In this document: one piece after another, positions 1 to 12,196 of the stretch
Layout: each line of letters opens with the position of its first letter
Position numbering within the stretch: position 1 is the stretch's first letter
Source of the DNA: Phragmites australis
Taxonomy: Eukaryota > Streptophyta > Magnoliopsida > Poales > Poaceae
Assembly (NCBI RefSeq): GCF_958298935.1
Contig: NC_084940.1
Coordinates: forward strand, 7,656,001 to 7,720,000
Reading direction: 5' to 3'
Length of the DNA stretch: 64,000 nucleotides
The notes under the pieces: generated by a model
Seen by the model: only the letters and a program-made list of their open reading frames with translations
Told to the model about the DNA's origin: nothing
The model's database searches: none
Made by a program: the position numbers and the translations under genes

Positions 1-472
1 GATGACGCCTTTCTCCGTGGCACCTTGGCATTCGCATCCCCTCTTTCCCATTCAGGATATGTCGAGGTCGGCGCGCCTATAAAAGGAAAGAATGAAGAAC
101 ACGTAAAGGGGGTGGTGTGTGAAGAAGAGGACGCAGACGCTCAAACCCGCTCAAGCCAAGCTAGAACACGAGAGCCTCAAGCTCTCAGTAGGTCTCTCTC
201 TCTTGTAATCAGATACATCCTTGAAGAATTCCCTTCAAGGGCAGATATAACACTCACACAGGAGTAGGGTGTTACGCCTCCGTGCGGCTCGAACCTGTCT
301 AAACCCCAGTGCACCCATTTTTCTCCCGTCAGGGCGATCATCTCCCACCAGCCATTGCATTTGTTTCTGTTCCCGCTTATTTCCCAACAAGCTTATCCAG
401 GATCATCCCCCCGGCCGAATCTCTAAAAAGGGGTCTCTCGGGATCCCTGCGACAAGAGTTCATCCTCCGACA
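1..472 (+). mobile_element. 3' part of a Ty3/gypsy LTR
   Basis: This is the right-hand part of an LTR of the same family as the complete solo LTR at 15300-16752. Shared blocks run in the same order: the tract around 'gagcctcaagctct', 'caggagtag', 'gaacctgtctaaa', 'ggatcatcccccc', 'tctctcgggatccctgc' and the terminal 'cctccgaca'. A TATA-like 'tataaaagg' lies near position 79. The LTR ends in CA at 472 and abuts truncated copia LTR sequence, so it was inserted into that older element. The left part lies outside the window, so its target duplication cannot be checked. Confidence 0.8.
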
Positions 473-905
473 GAAGGCCTTGGAAGGGAGTGTATAAACA
501 AAGGGGTGAAGGCCATAGAAATAAATAAAATCAAGTTAAGACAACACAAGGTCTCATCTAAGGCTTGTAGGGGCAATTAAGAGCACTCAAGATGATCATA
601 CTAGATAATTATTTAGCATTAGATTTTTGTATAGGGCAAGAATACGATGGTCCTAAAGGATCGAGTAGGCTTGTAAGAGTGACAATCACTTGTACTCTTT
701 TGGAGTTTTGCTTAAAGAAATTATGGTCTGGTTTTCCAAAATCTTGTCCTTTTGTCATGGTTGCTTCAACATCGTTATTTAGGTTCTTCTATAAGATTCA
801 TCTACATTGTTTTTGTTCTTGATACAGTGTACGCTCGTGGCATACTCAAAATATCTTATTCAGATCCATGGACTACTACACTTGCAGGGGTATCAAAATC
901 TAACA
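473..905 (+). repeat. Copia 5' LTR (5'-truncated)
   Basis: Aligns by eye with 2640-3079. Both carry 'tataaacaaa' (TATA-like, about 492 here), 'aaaatcaagt', 'ctcatctaag', 'cttgta(c/g)aggg', 'gttgcttcaacatc' and 'ttcttctataagattcatct'. It ends 'taaca' at 905, followed by the primer-binding site. The two copies have diverged by many substitutions, which points to an old insertion. Confidence 0.8.
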
Positions 906-1179
906 AGTGGTATGAGAGCCTAAGCCAAATTGACCTGATTTTGTGAGAAACAATGTCGATGATGTGGAATCATGTATAGAAATTTGATGGCAAAGGGGAA
1001 TTTCAGAGTGTGGCAATGAGTGGTAAAGGATGTGCTTATCCATCAGTGATTAATTAATGCTCTTGAGGGAAGCAGATCGGAGAAGACATCAGATACATCA
1101 TACAATCTGTCTATATCTCTCTAACGAGGTAAAGTACTCAGTAATTAAGGAGAATTCACCAAATAAATTATGAGAGATC

Positions 1180-1840
1180 TTAGAAGAATTTTATATGGCA
1201 AAGTCGCTGGCAAATTAGTGAGTGTTGAAGCATCAACTGTTCAGGTTGCGCATGGAGGAAGGCACATGATTTTATTGACCATCTGAATGTCTTCAACAAG
1301 CTTGTCACGCGACTCATCAGTGTGAATGAGAAAATTAAGGTGAATGATAGCGCTGTCATACTAGCTTCATCTCTACCACCATCATGGGAGCAATTGGTGG
1401 TGAATATTCTCGTTGGGAAAACCGCTCTCAACTTCAAACAAGCAGTTGCATATCTATTGGAGGCAGAGTCCTTGAAGAATCCACATGATTCTTCATCCTG
1501 GGGTTATCAAGCATTGGTTGTTTTAGGTGGAGAAAGCAAATGCAAGAATCATGGAAAGAAGAAATGCAAGAGCAAGGGTAGACGTACATGATATCTATGT
1601 GATAAGTAGGGTCACATGATAAAGGACTGTCCAATTTTAAGACGATGGGATGTGCATGCTCAATGGCAAGGGAGGAGGATATTACAGACATACTTATCAT
1701 TAGTCAACCAGGTATTGTTCATGAATGGATATTAGATTCATGCAGTTGCTTCCATATATGTTTAGCAAGGGAGATGTTTGACAAAGGATCTCTATGCCTA
1801 GCGGATGGAATTTCTCACTTAGCGGATTGCAAGGAGTAAG
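1180..1840 (+). pseudogene. Copia gag and protease remnant
   Basis: The translation shows a copia gag core with 'LASSLPPSWEQLVVNIL' (about 1365-1415), then a basic linker and a CCHC zinc knuckle (about 1590-1640) in which the first Cys and a middle position are stop codons. A protease start follows at about 1720: 'WILDSCSCFHIC', where related elements have a DSG-type active site, so the Gly is lost. Several stops and frame changes break the reading frame, so this is a dead fragment. Regulatory function is not implied. Confidence 0.75.
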
Positions 1841-2536
1841 TAGTCAATGAGCTGGGAACATATATATTGGAGATGCATAATGGAGCACATCGCGCACTAA
1901 TGGGAGTTGGATATATAAGAATCTAATATCTGTGAGGCCGCTAGAACTTCAAAGTTGTGAGTAATCACTTCGAGGTGGAGTCATGCGAGTTACTTGCAAA
2001 GAGCAAGTAATTATGAAGAGTATATGATTCAATGGAGGATACCGATTGATAGGAAATCTTAGAAGTGGTGCAACGAATGAGAGATTTAGTAAAAATCCTG
2101 ATCAGGAGTGTCGTTTCATTAGTGGGAGATACTAAAATCTCAGTTGCAGTTATGTGCAAGGCTGCAAAAGCGGTTGCAAAATCTAATAGTCGTAGAGGCA
2201 AAGCTGCAAGCTATTGGAAGAAGGAAGACGTGGTGGAATCGACCACGCAGTACCAGCGAGCAGGTGGAGTTGAGAGGCGGTACAAACCTATGGCATGGAG
2301 GGTTGTAAGGGAAGGAGGTGTGGTTAACTAACTACACATCGAAGGAGCTCACAGGTAGAGGGTTCGGGCGATCCAGCCCAAAACCAGACATGCACATTGC
2401 AATGATGTACTAGAGCCCCTGCTGTGGGGCACTCCAAAGGTGGGAGGGAAAAAAAGAAAAAAAAAGGTGGAGCTAACTTGGAGAGAATTCTTGGAGGAGA
2501 ACGATGACTTCTACCGATTAGAGTCAAGGTAGAGAT

Positions 2537-3079
2537 TGTTGTATGGTGACTCAAATACTACTCAGACTAGGATTCTTGAGAGGTGCCACTACGATTTCTA
2601 ATTCTACTAGGTCGATACATATTCCTACTAGAAGTAGAATTCCTATTTGCAAGAGAGAAGGTGTTGGAGGGAACTATATAAACAAAGAGGTGGATGCCAT
2701 AAAAAAATAAAATCAAGTCCATGCAACACAAGATCTCATCTAAGACTTGTACAGGCAATTAGTAGTGCTCAAGAGGAATATGCTAGCTAATTCTTTAGCA
2801 TTAAATTCTTATGTAGGGTAAGAATCCGTTAGTCTAAAAGGTCTAGTAGGCTTGTGAGAGTGATAACCACTTGTACTTTTTTGGACTTGTGCTTACAGAA
2901 TTTACGGTCGGTTTTACCAAAATCTTGTACTCTTGTTGTGGTTGCTTCAACATCTTTATCTAAGTTCTTCTATAAGATTCATCTATATCGTTTTTTATAT
3001 GGTGTAGGCTCGTGCTGTACTCGTAATCTTTTATCTGGACCCGGGGCAATTGCACATGATCAGGGTATCGAGTATAACA
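2537..3079 (+). repeat. Copia 3' LTR
   Basis: Starts 'tgttgtatgg' directly after the polypurine tract and ends 'tataaca' at 3079, the expected TG...CA termini. A TATA-like 'ctatataaac' sits near 2675. Length is about 543 bp, and the downstream ~440 bp matches the 5' LTR. Confidence 0.8.
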
Positions 3080-5482
3080 GGTCTGACCTTTTTTCCATTC
3101 CTGTCGCGTTGCCGTTGCAGCCGCTCCTAGTTAACATGATGAGAAGCTACAGTAGGTCATCAGTGAGGAAGTGTCGAGGGCAGGGATTAAAATTTCGTAA
3201 ATTTTGGGGATTTCGGAGGAGGTTGAAATATATAATTCTGAAATTTGCTTTCACTGATATTTATGACCCACCTAGGCCCTAGCGGAGGGAAAAAATAACT
3301 GAAATTTTGACAAAATTTCATAAATTTTAGTCTTTTCGCCTTGACAAGTACGATCACATTGGTGGCGACGGCTCGTAATGTGACGGCTCGTGTGGAGGTG
3401 CACTTTAGGCGACTGACGAAGCAGAGTAGTACTGTATCAGGAGTTCGAGCTCTCGCCGTGCGCCTGCTCTGCTCGCCGCTCGCTGAGCACCCGCCGTGCA
3501 CCCGCTCGATTGCCCTAGCTACGCACACTCCGCCGCCAGCTCGGCCCACCGATTGCTGCTGTCGGTTCCTGTGGGCTCTAACGAATGAATAAGAATAGCG
3601 GATGATAACAAATGCACAGAAGGTACAGTACAAGATGAACACTCCTGGGTTCTGAGGAAGGCTGATCGCTGACGGGTGGAACCCATTTAGGTTGGTCCAC
3701 TGGTCAACGCATTGCAGATGATGATTAACAATGTGATTTACCATTTCCACGTGTTCTCAAAATTTATGTGTTTTTCCTCATCCAAACAAGGTACCGTAAT
3801 ATTCTCAACAACTACTCCTACACAGATCATGTGTATCCCGGTGCTCTGTTTTACACATACATTTCTATTTATTTCTGTGTTTTCTCTAATTCCTATATTT
3901 TTACAATCCTACGTTCACAGAGTTCGTAAAGTGATGATACACCAAGAGCAATAGGTTGAGCTAAGAATCACCGAATTTTTGGTGCCGTTTATTTCAAGGA
4001 ATGGCAAGAGCCCCCACTTTATGGACTAGTGTCGTCCACTTAGCTAAGTAATATGATACCGAGATCGAGCGATTACTCAGGCAATAAGTCACCAGGTGTG
4101 CGACTTGCTGGCCTGCGTTCGAGTGAAGCTCGACGCAGGTGCTTGTTTGTGCCTGGGATTTAATCTCAGGTGCGTTTCTCACTCGAGTTTAGATCCCAAG
4201 TTAGAGATACACGCGCGTGCATCAAGTAGTTAAAAATACACACGCGCGTGCGTGCTAAGTGGTACTGCACGTTCCTGCACGCGCAAGTGATGCTCTTGTG
4301 TTCTATAACCTATTTTAACATGTGTAAAGGGACGTGCACGTGTGTGTGCGTGCGTATTAGTAGTAGAGGTATAGATGTAGGTATGTATGAGTGTGTGCAC
4401 GTTCTGGTTGTACCCTTAAAAAAATGCAATATGATAACAGTTATGAATATTCTAGAAAAGAATAAGGTTCAGAAAGTGGTAACCAAGACAGTGAGGTTGG
4501 GTCGGTGCAGCAGCTTTGCTCAGATGCAGCTGCGTGGCTCGGCGGAAGCACAAGCAGCGCGATGGCGCAGTTGCACAGCACGAGGCAGCCAGCGGATGGT
4601 TCTTCGCCGGCACCCGTGCCATCTCATCAGATGGAAGCCAGTACTATCGATTTGGCCTTATCCTTTGCATTGCATCTATATCAATACTAGTATAAGAAGC
4701 ACGAGTTACTTTTTTTGTTCTAAGTCCAGCCCTTTTAGTGTACATGGACCATAATAAGCCGAAGTAGAAGACAGCAATATCTCCTAATAAAAAAGAATTA
4801 TTTCTTTTTATATAAACTTCATATCATAAATGGTTGCAATATATTTCAGTTTGCAATCAAGAATAATAAACCTATTGGGTGTCATATCCAGCAAGGAGCC
4901 GATTTTAGCACGGTATTTCAACTTCCAATTAAAAGCACAACAAGAATGAAGTATTGAAAATTAAGTGATTTAAACATGACCATAAAATGCAAAGCACCCT
5001 CCGTTTCCAAATAAAATAAAAATGAACGACTGGGAGCGGATGGACTGCTTGCCGTTACATCAGCGAGCTCCTTGTTTGCCACGCAATTACAATCTAAGTA
5101 TGCGTTGACAAGTTACGAGGATGTATTATGTTATTTTGTATGTGTTTCACCCAGTTAACTATTTTATCATGTGAAAATTCTTGACCCCATCGCTTTGCTA
5201 GTGTACTTATACGCATGTGTGCTCATCAGTGGTTGCGGTTCCACAAACCTGCCAGCCATGGTGTGATGGACCTCAGGGACAGTACGATGGCACTTGACAC
5301 GTCCTAAGATAGCTTAGACATGAAGCCTCCTCTGGCTTCAGGGTTGGATCACAAGCCCTGCGGTGGCTCATAACTAGACAACGGGGCAATTAACCTTTTG
5401 CGATCCTAATATATGGCGTGTTCTCAAATGCCACATTCCCGGTGAACTTCCCTTTTTTGCCACCCGATTCCTACAAATTGTT
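3080..5482. other. Intergenic stretch with MITE fragments, no gene seen
   Basis: No convincing coding exon. Positions 3183-3335 form an imperfect AT-rich inverted repeat ('aaaatttcgtaaatttt' against 'aaaatttcataaatttta'), probably a small MITE. Positions 3430-3570 are GC-rich without gene structure. Positions 4205-4360 carry alternating purine-pyrimidine runs (acgcgcgtgc, acacacgcgcgtgcgtgc). At about 4999 'accctccgtttccaaata' resembles a Stowaway-type end but is not paired with a second end. Confidence 0.5.
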
Positions 5483-6247
5483 GAAACTTTGCCATTTTCA
5501 CCATTCATGGGCAACACATGGCACCTTGGGCCCACTTCCGATGTGGCACGAGTGATGAAATGATTGCTATGCCCTCGGGGGCGACAAGTGCAAGGGGTTC
5601 CATCTTCGGCGGAGGTGGCACCTCGGCGACGAGGAAGTTCCAGCAGCAGGGGGCAAATGAGATTGAACCCCACGTACTTGTGCAGGAGGTGGCAGCCGGC
5701 ACAAGCCACCGGGGCTAAGGCGGGCACCTTGGGCGCCTCGTAGGCGAGGAGGAGGAGGAGGAGTCGTCAGGGTGGACACGAAGGGATTTTGGCGAGGGAC
5801 TTGAAGTGGCACTGCAGAGCGAAGGCAAAGAGCGACAAGGTTGAGAGCAATAGGAGGAGGACGTGGTGGGAGGAGGCATCACCGAGGAGGACAGAGGCGG
5901 CGGTGAGAATGAGAGCGGCACAGGGGGGAGGCTGTGTTGAGACGGATGGTGGACGGGCTTCCGCGCCACACAAAGGTGGACCGCGGAGAGCTCGAACTCG
6001 GCTTGCGCCAGGAGGCAGGAGACCTCGGCCTTAGTGTCTGCCTCCACGCCGTCCATCAATGGGGAGTGGTTACCGGCATAGGGTTTGGGCTGGATTGTCT
6101 TGGAAAATTACCGAGCCATCCTTGAGGCCACGCCTGAGGGCAGACCCATCATTTTCCCCAGCTACGCCACATTGGAAGTGGGCCCAAGGCGCCATGTGCT
6201 GCCAAAAAACGATGAAAATGGCAAAGTTTCAACAATTTGTCGAGATC
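5483..6247. repeat. Inverted-repeat element with GC-rich core (Pack-MULE candidate)
   Basis: Two arms of about 100 bp are inverted copies: roughly 5483-5585 and 6130-6247. They share 'aaattgttgaaactttgcc', 'cacatggc(a/g)ccttggg' and 'cccacttcc(g/a)atgtggc', with a handful of mismatches. The ~540-bp core is GC-rich and unlike the AT-rich surroundings, as expected when a MULE captures host exon sequence. No transposase and no clear 9-bp target duplication were found. The long open frames across the core occur on both strands and look compositional. A foldback element is an alternative. Confidence 0.5.
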
Positions 6248-7941
6248 GGTTGGTCGGCGGGGGGATCCATGGGAGGTCAACCGAAGAGCAAGGTTGAAGC
6301 TCGGCGAACTCAAACAACATGGGGATTGTCTCATAGAAGGAGAAAGAGGCCTATGGCCGATGGTAGCAGGCTGGTGGACTCCCGGTGGCACCATCCCTCT
6401 CCCCTCTCTCCTCGGAGTGTTTTCACTCTCCAGGATGGTCGATGGCACCGCCCCTCACGAGTTCTGGCCATGCAGAAGATCCTGTCACTGACCAATGCTA
6501 CAGAATAGGGAGAGGGAAAGGAGAGGGAGCTCCGTGGCAGAGTACTACCAAGCCAACATCCACCTCACTCGGTCGATGTGGCAAAAGTGATCGTTGGATC
6601 CCAAAACACATCACGCGAAAACCACTTCGAATTTGTTCCTCCCTCCGCGAGGCCATCGACAGCCCGCAGCCACATCCCTCCTCCCATCCTCCAGATCTCG
6701 CCTCCCACTCCCAGATCCACCACCTTCCTCCTCCGACCCCGGCTGGCCATGCAGCGATCTTGACCCGTGCGATCTCCGGCGGCCGCACGACGATCTCAGG
6801 TGACACGATGCCGACGACGTGTGTTTTGTTGACGCGACAAGCTCTCGAAACCACTGAAGTTTGTCGACACGATGATGCCACCGACTGATGAAGCACCACC
6901 CCAACCGCGCCTTTTCTTGGAGCCGCCCCTGCCTCGCAACGTTCATACCTCGCCGACCGCATCTCAGAAGAGTCGGAACTCGCCAGCCACCACCATTGCA
7001 GGTATGTGGTAGGTAGTTCAGGTCTTTTGTTCAGAGTCAGTTTTAGTTCAGGTCTTTGTTCAGTTAGTTTGAGCTAAGCTATGATTTGTGCGAGCCAAGT
7101 TCAGGTATTTGTTTAGTTATTAGTTTAGGTCTTTGTTCTTTGAGCTGAGCTGCGATTTGTGCGATTTGTTCAATCAGTCAGTCATGGTGCTGTGCGATGA
7201 TCTTGTGTGTGACTGTGTACCAAACAAGCACATGTTCGGTTGGCTTATTTGTTCTATTATGCATTACACATCTGTTTGTTCCATCTGTCATAAATTACAC
7301 ATCTAACAATTGAGTCTATCTTTTTTTTCTTCATTTCCTATAATGAAGCTCAAGTATTTGGCGCAACAATGCATTGAGCCATTGACTAATTTTGTTCAGA
7401 CTTAATCGTTTGTGTGCTATTATACTAAAAATCTGAACTTCTGGTGTATGCTATTATGCTAAGATTCTGGTGTATGCTAGATGCTACATTGCTATTAAGT
7501 TCTGGACTTCTATTATGCTAAAGTTCTGTTGTATGCTATATTGGCATATTGCTATTAAGTTCTAGACTTTTGTTGTATATTTGTATGTTATTAAGTTCTG
7601 GCGCATGACATAGTATGATTGTAACATATAGTTTTCTAGTGCTGTACTGCTCATGGAGTTGTTCTACAGTTCTACATAGACTGATCGACATGCTAATTTG
7701 TTGTGTTTGGAAGCTAGCATGCGTGCTTGATAGTTTAAGGTTGCATTGTGTTATGTGTATGTATCCGTTCTTTTAAGTTTGAATTATCGATTTCTGATTA
7801 ATACTGATATGTTTCTATCCTGATAACACTATATTCAGTTTTCTCGTATTATCGAAGTCGTATTCATTTTCATCATTATCGATGGAAATAAAATGTGAAA
7901 CTGAAAATGGTTTAGGCTTTTTCTGATTGTTTGCGAACCGT
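6248..7941 (+). other. GC-rich exon-like block, then T-rich block with tandem repeats; no CDS
   Basis: 6380-7000 is GC-rich and ends at 'accattgcag|gtatgtgg', which looks like an exon edge and splice donor, but no conserved protein reads through it. After it the DNA is T-rich like a plant intron and has local tandem repeats. About 7017-7170 repeats a block with 'ttcaggtctttgttc' and 'gatttgtgcga'. About 7436-7610 repeats 'ttctggtgtatgctattatgc' and 'gctattaagttctgg'. It may be the interior of a non-autonomous transposon ending at 7952. Confidence 0.35.
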
Positions 7942-7952
7942 TTTCATCCCTA
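7760..7952 (+). mobile_element. Possible right end of an hAT element
   Basis: The segment ends in 'tttcatcccta' (7942-7952), which matches the terminal repeat form of Ac-type hAT elements. It is preceded by AT-rich subterminal sequence with 'attttcatc' and 'gaaaatgg' motifs. The next 8 bp (7953-7960, gttctggt) would be the target duplication, but no left end with the complementary terminus and the same 8 bp was found in the window. The element may be truncated, or the match may be fortuitous. Confidence 0.4.
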
Positions 7953-8121
7953 GTTCTGGTCATACCTGCTACTAAAATTGCTAATCAATTCCAACATTCA
8001 AGCGCCATTACTGCTAGCCTTAAATTAGCAATTAACGATACTGAATCCAAAATTCTACCATAACACAAAACAGACAAAAAGCTTCCATGATGAAAGTTCT
8101 GAGAAAAGCACAGCGCTTCTC

Positions 8122-11100
8122 TCAAGCATCTGTCGTATACCTCTGTACCTCGATAAGTTCACCATAAGCGTATCGCCGAACAATAATGGGCCTGGGAAGT
8201 GGCCACCTGCGGGTCAACAAAGTGACAATATATTAGATAATAAAAAAAACCATAATTTCTATTTTTTATTAAATTACCTGTTAAGTCCGCTGGGAGTGAA
8301 CTTGTCAACGTCAATTGTTTGGGTAGTGATTTCAGATTTACGACCTTTATATGTTCTTGCACGAAACTGAATTAGATACACAAACAAGAAGCTGCAGTTA
8401 GAATGTCAGCAGAATCATAATGAAAACGTAATGCGATTATTTGGAACAAACCTTGAGGTTCATCACTGTGGCCGTCTGATTGCAGTCCTCTGAAAGGTTC
8501 AATTTCTGTCTGTCCAGCATATGCTTACCACACATATCCAGAAGTAAGCCACCCAGCTAGTACAACAAACAGATGTTACAGCATTGTTGTCAGACCAATG
8601 ATTTAATTCCAGACAGTTACCAACAAGAGAAAATTAGGTTGACACCATCGCAAAGATGCCTAAACTGGATAATACTATCACATATGAGGCTAACAAGAGG
8701 ATCCCAAGGCTACATGTCGGTGACACACTGATGGTATTTAGTAGTAACCAGATGAGAAGACTGCTGGGAATCATTAATAACTGCAGTAGCCAAAGTAATG
8801 TAAATTTGTATTGAAATTTGAGTTCTCAAACAGCTCTATTACTTTCTGGTTTCTGTCGGGAGATGCTTTTGGATTGTCGGACATGGCATTTACTTCTTCG
8901 TTCTTCAACCTCATAAGTCATAATACACTCAAGGTTAAAGAGATATATACCTCTGCAGCATTGGAGAAAGGTACACCATTAACATGAGTGATGACATCCC
9001 CGACCTTTATCTCAGAATGTTCAGTAGATGAATCTTCTACCTGCAACACAAACACACATGTAGAGAGAATAAAAGCTGTTTAATCACAACAGACCTGAAC
9101 CCAAATGTAAAATGCGCTTCAGTCATAACTTGTTAAGATCAAAAGACAAAGGCCAGTTGGGTTATACACACAAGACAAAAACATTTTATATTCCTATGGC
9201 CATAAAAAAACACATTAGCAATGTTGAATTAAAAATCATCTACACAGAGAGAAAAGCACCTGATAAAAGATGCATATACCTTATCCACGATCACGCCATA
9301 TATCACAGGGAGTCCACACTGTTTCTCTTCAAGTTCAGTAAGCTCTGCATCATAAAGATTTTTAACTCGCAGTCCATGCAGCGGTCGCATGACCTTCCTG
9401 CATCATCAGACGGTTCATTTTATTCACAACTGCCAGAAAGAACATGTGGCACTTCAACAAACCACACTTCTAGCTGACAAAATTTCCCCTAATATCGAAA
9501 TGAACTGAGGCTGCAGCTTAGTTAGTACAGTAATCAGTAATGAGAAGGTGCAAAGATAAGTATAAAAATACATACCCGAAGGTTTTAAAATGCTGCAAAC
9601 ACTTCAACACAATGAAACTTGGAAGAAAAGGAGTTCCTTTCTTGTCATAGAAGCTCATTCCAATTACATTTCCATCAAAATCCATCAGAGGGCCGCCAAC
9701 ACCTCTCTGCAAATTATGTTGCCAGTGTTTAATTGATTATTTGTAAGAAAACAGGTATCACTGTAGGAAAGATGGATGTCATATGATACAGGAATTTGTT
9801 TATTTCCACCATTAACGTCATGCAAAAGTTCGATATCTCAAAATTTATATCCATACAACAGCTACAACCCACAAACTTCAAAATGGGCAGCTAGTAAAAA
9901 AGCTTGTTATGGCCGTGAGAGCCATAGATTACCACAACTGGAAAATTAGGTTTAATTAGCAACTATTATCATTTCAGTTGCATTTCTTAGGCTTAAGCTA
10001 TTAGTTGAGATAAGATTTGATTTAATTTGATTTGCATCTATTTTTAATTGAGATTGTTAGGGCCAACCCTATAAAAGGGAAGGCAAAATATTGAGATGGA
10101 CAAGCAAGATTCAAACAGAAGTATCCCTCTCGTAACCCCTCTGCCCTCACGTCTCTCTTTCCCTGTGTCTCCCTGATGCAAGCTGCTTTTCTCTTCAAGT
10201 GAGGCCTCATGGCATTGTTTGTTGATTGGTATGAAGGAATACTACACCTCAAGACTGAACAATTGGATGATTGAGCTGAAAGAATTTCAAGTTCAGATCC
10301 CCAGTGTTTAAACAGCACTTCAAAATAATTAAAAGGATCTGAACCATGTTTGAAAAAACAATATTCACAAGATAGTGAAAGGAGCGCAATGTGCTTCTAC
10401 GAGGAGCAAGTTCATAAGACAGCTTTTTGGCAATACATTGGATAATAAAATGTCTCTGAAATGTAAATTCTGGTGTACACTGAGATCAAAGTTGTTGCAG
10501 CTCTGCAAATGGTGTTCAAATAAGAAACACAAAAATGGTGTTCAGAGAAGGGGGGAAACAAGAAAACAAGTGCTACATGGTTTTCAAATCAGACTTGCAA
10601 AATCACTAGTTCAGGCATGAAATTGTAACATATACTGCAGTGGATTGACTTACCTTTGAAACCTTGCAAGATGAAACAGATAGTTCTTCGCAATCAAACT
10701 TGCTTCTCCTCGGAATAAGCTTTCCCAAAGCAACCATTAATCTCCAAGGCTTACAAGTACGGCCTAAAGCCACAACATCTTTTGAATGGTGTTCATAAAA
10801 ATTGAAGAATTCAGTTTTCGGACTGAAGCTTTTCCTTGGTAGGTGGAAAGTAGAAGGGACTTCTATCACACAAATGTTGTAGTAAAAATCCACATTTGAC
10901 ACAAAGCCCTCAAGTATTTCACCATCCGCTAAACATACGTTGATCTACAGATAAATGTGTAAGAATAATATTTAGTGCTTACAGTTTAGAAGAAAGACAA
11001 TGAATCCATAGAGGAAGGAAAAGAGTTCGCTAACCTTAAGTTCATCAGGTAGCACATCTTTGTCTGAACATCTTACTAAACTTGCAGATGTCACCACATA

Positions 11101-12196
11101 ACCAGTATCATTCAAAAATTCAACTATTGTGCCAGAGCAAGCGAAAAGCTGCTTGTCTCCTGCAGGAGAAAAAAAAATGAATCACCTGCAGTATAGAGTC
11201 AATACCAACACAAACAACAATGCACTCAAACGAAGTTACTCACCTGTAAAAGACTCAAGCCCAACCACACATCGAGCAAGCTCTAAAGTGAACTTCTCGA
11301 CTCCCCAACTTGTGCACTTCAGCTCAAGTTCTGTACCAAACTCATTGTCCGATTCATATGGTAGCCACTCTAGTTACAAATTTAAAAGGAGTACCCTTTA
11401 CTTAGATGCTTGAAGCACTATAGCACAAATCAAAATTGTTACTGTTTGAACCCATAAAGAAAAGATTAGAGAAGCAAACCTCCAGAACCTTCTGGAGGTT
11501 CATTAATGACCTCATCTGCAACAAGTTGGCGCACGGACTAAGTAACAAAGGCAAGAATAGAAGTAGGAGAAAAAAGAAAGAGAAGTAAGGTAAAACACTA
11601 ACGTGTATAATTTTTCTCCACCTCTTCGTCAGTGCTGAAGTAGTCAGTGTTATTGTCACCTTCTTGCTCGGAGAGCCGTTGCTTTCTCTGTTCCTCCTTC
11701 CATGCTTTAGATTTTTCATCTAAAATTGCTTGTATCTTGAGGATCCTGTCCACACGTTCTTGAGCTTCTCTTATTTTCCGTTGCTTTCTTAAGAGCTTAT
11801 TTTGGATGCGTTCCTCTCTCATCCTCTTATGTTCTTCCCTCCTCCACTGTGTTGCTTCATCAACATTACGAGTGCGAAGACTGTACCTACTGTTCTTTGG
11901 AACTTGTATACATATGTCACCACAGCTAGAGCTCTCATTGGTCGATTTCTGGGACGCAATGACCAAAATTGCTAAGGAAGCATACAACTTTACTATGTGC
12001 AAATATAATCAAGTGAGCTGAAAACCAGAGATCGGAGTCCTTTTGTGCGTATGCGTGTGTGAGAAAGCGAGAGACAAAGTAGTAGCAACAATTAGTAAAT
12101 TACCTCTTCCGTCTCTCGGCTGTGAGGAGTTGCATCCTCGGCGTTCACTGAGGATTGGGAAACGAAAGGAGGTTGATGATCCACGGTGTCCACCAT
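8122..12196 (-). CDS. HtrA/Deg-like trypsin-fold + PDZ protein, predicted pseudoprotease (gene 1)
   Basis: Twelve exons on the minus strand splice at GT/AG into one 539-aa frame: 12104-12196, 11603-11933, 11480-11515, 11244-11369, 11035-11159, 10654-10944, 9576-9706, 9280-9397, 8951-9040, 8452-8556, 8278-8366, 8122-8206. The start codon (MVDTVDHQ) is the first ATG after a 5'UTR intron. Residues ~45-135 are highly charged and coiled-coil-like (REEHKRMREERIQNK), a part absent from the two paralogs. Residues ~160-375 form a double trypsin-like barrel, and ~380-480 a PDZ domain (IKVGDVITHVNG). At the triad positions the His is S222 (VTSASLV), the Asp is N260 (YYNICVI) and the Ser is V337 (RGVGGPL). 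The oxyanion-loop GGPL is kept. The family is Deg/HtrA by fold, and activity as a protease is unlikely. No transit peptide is obvious. Confidence 0.85.

Larger units (their letters stand above)
473..3079 (+). mobile_element. Decayed Ty1/copia element
   Basis: A copia element with two related LTRs (473-905 and 2537-3079). Just after the first LTR, at about 907-920, is a degenerate initiator-Met tRNA primer site ('gtggtatgagagcc'). The interior holds gag and protease relics, and a purine-rich tract ('aaggtagagat') lies directly before the 3' LTR. Only about 1.6 kb separates the LTRs, so most of pol (integrase, RT, RNase H) is deleted. The 5' LTR lacks its first ~130 bp because a gypsy LTR is inserted there. 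Confidence 0.85.

Noticed and set aside
3990..4250. SINE-like candidate (B-box-like 'gcgttcgagtgaagc')
   Set aside because: No matching A box at the right distance, no tail and no flanking duplication.
5374..6962. Many long ORFs on both strands of a GC-rich stretch
   Set aside because: Low stop frequency from GC content, no conserved motif, and frames conflict with one another; kept only as an inverted-repeat element and an exon-like block.
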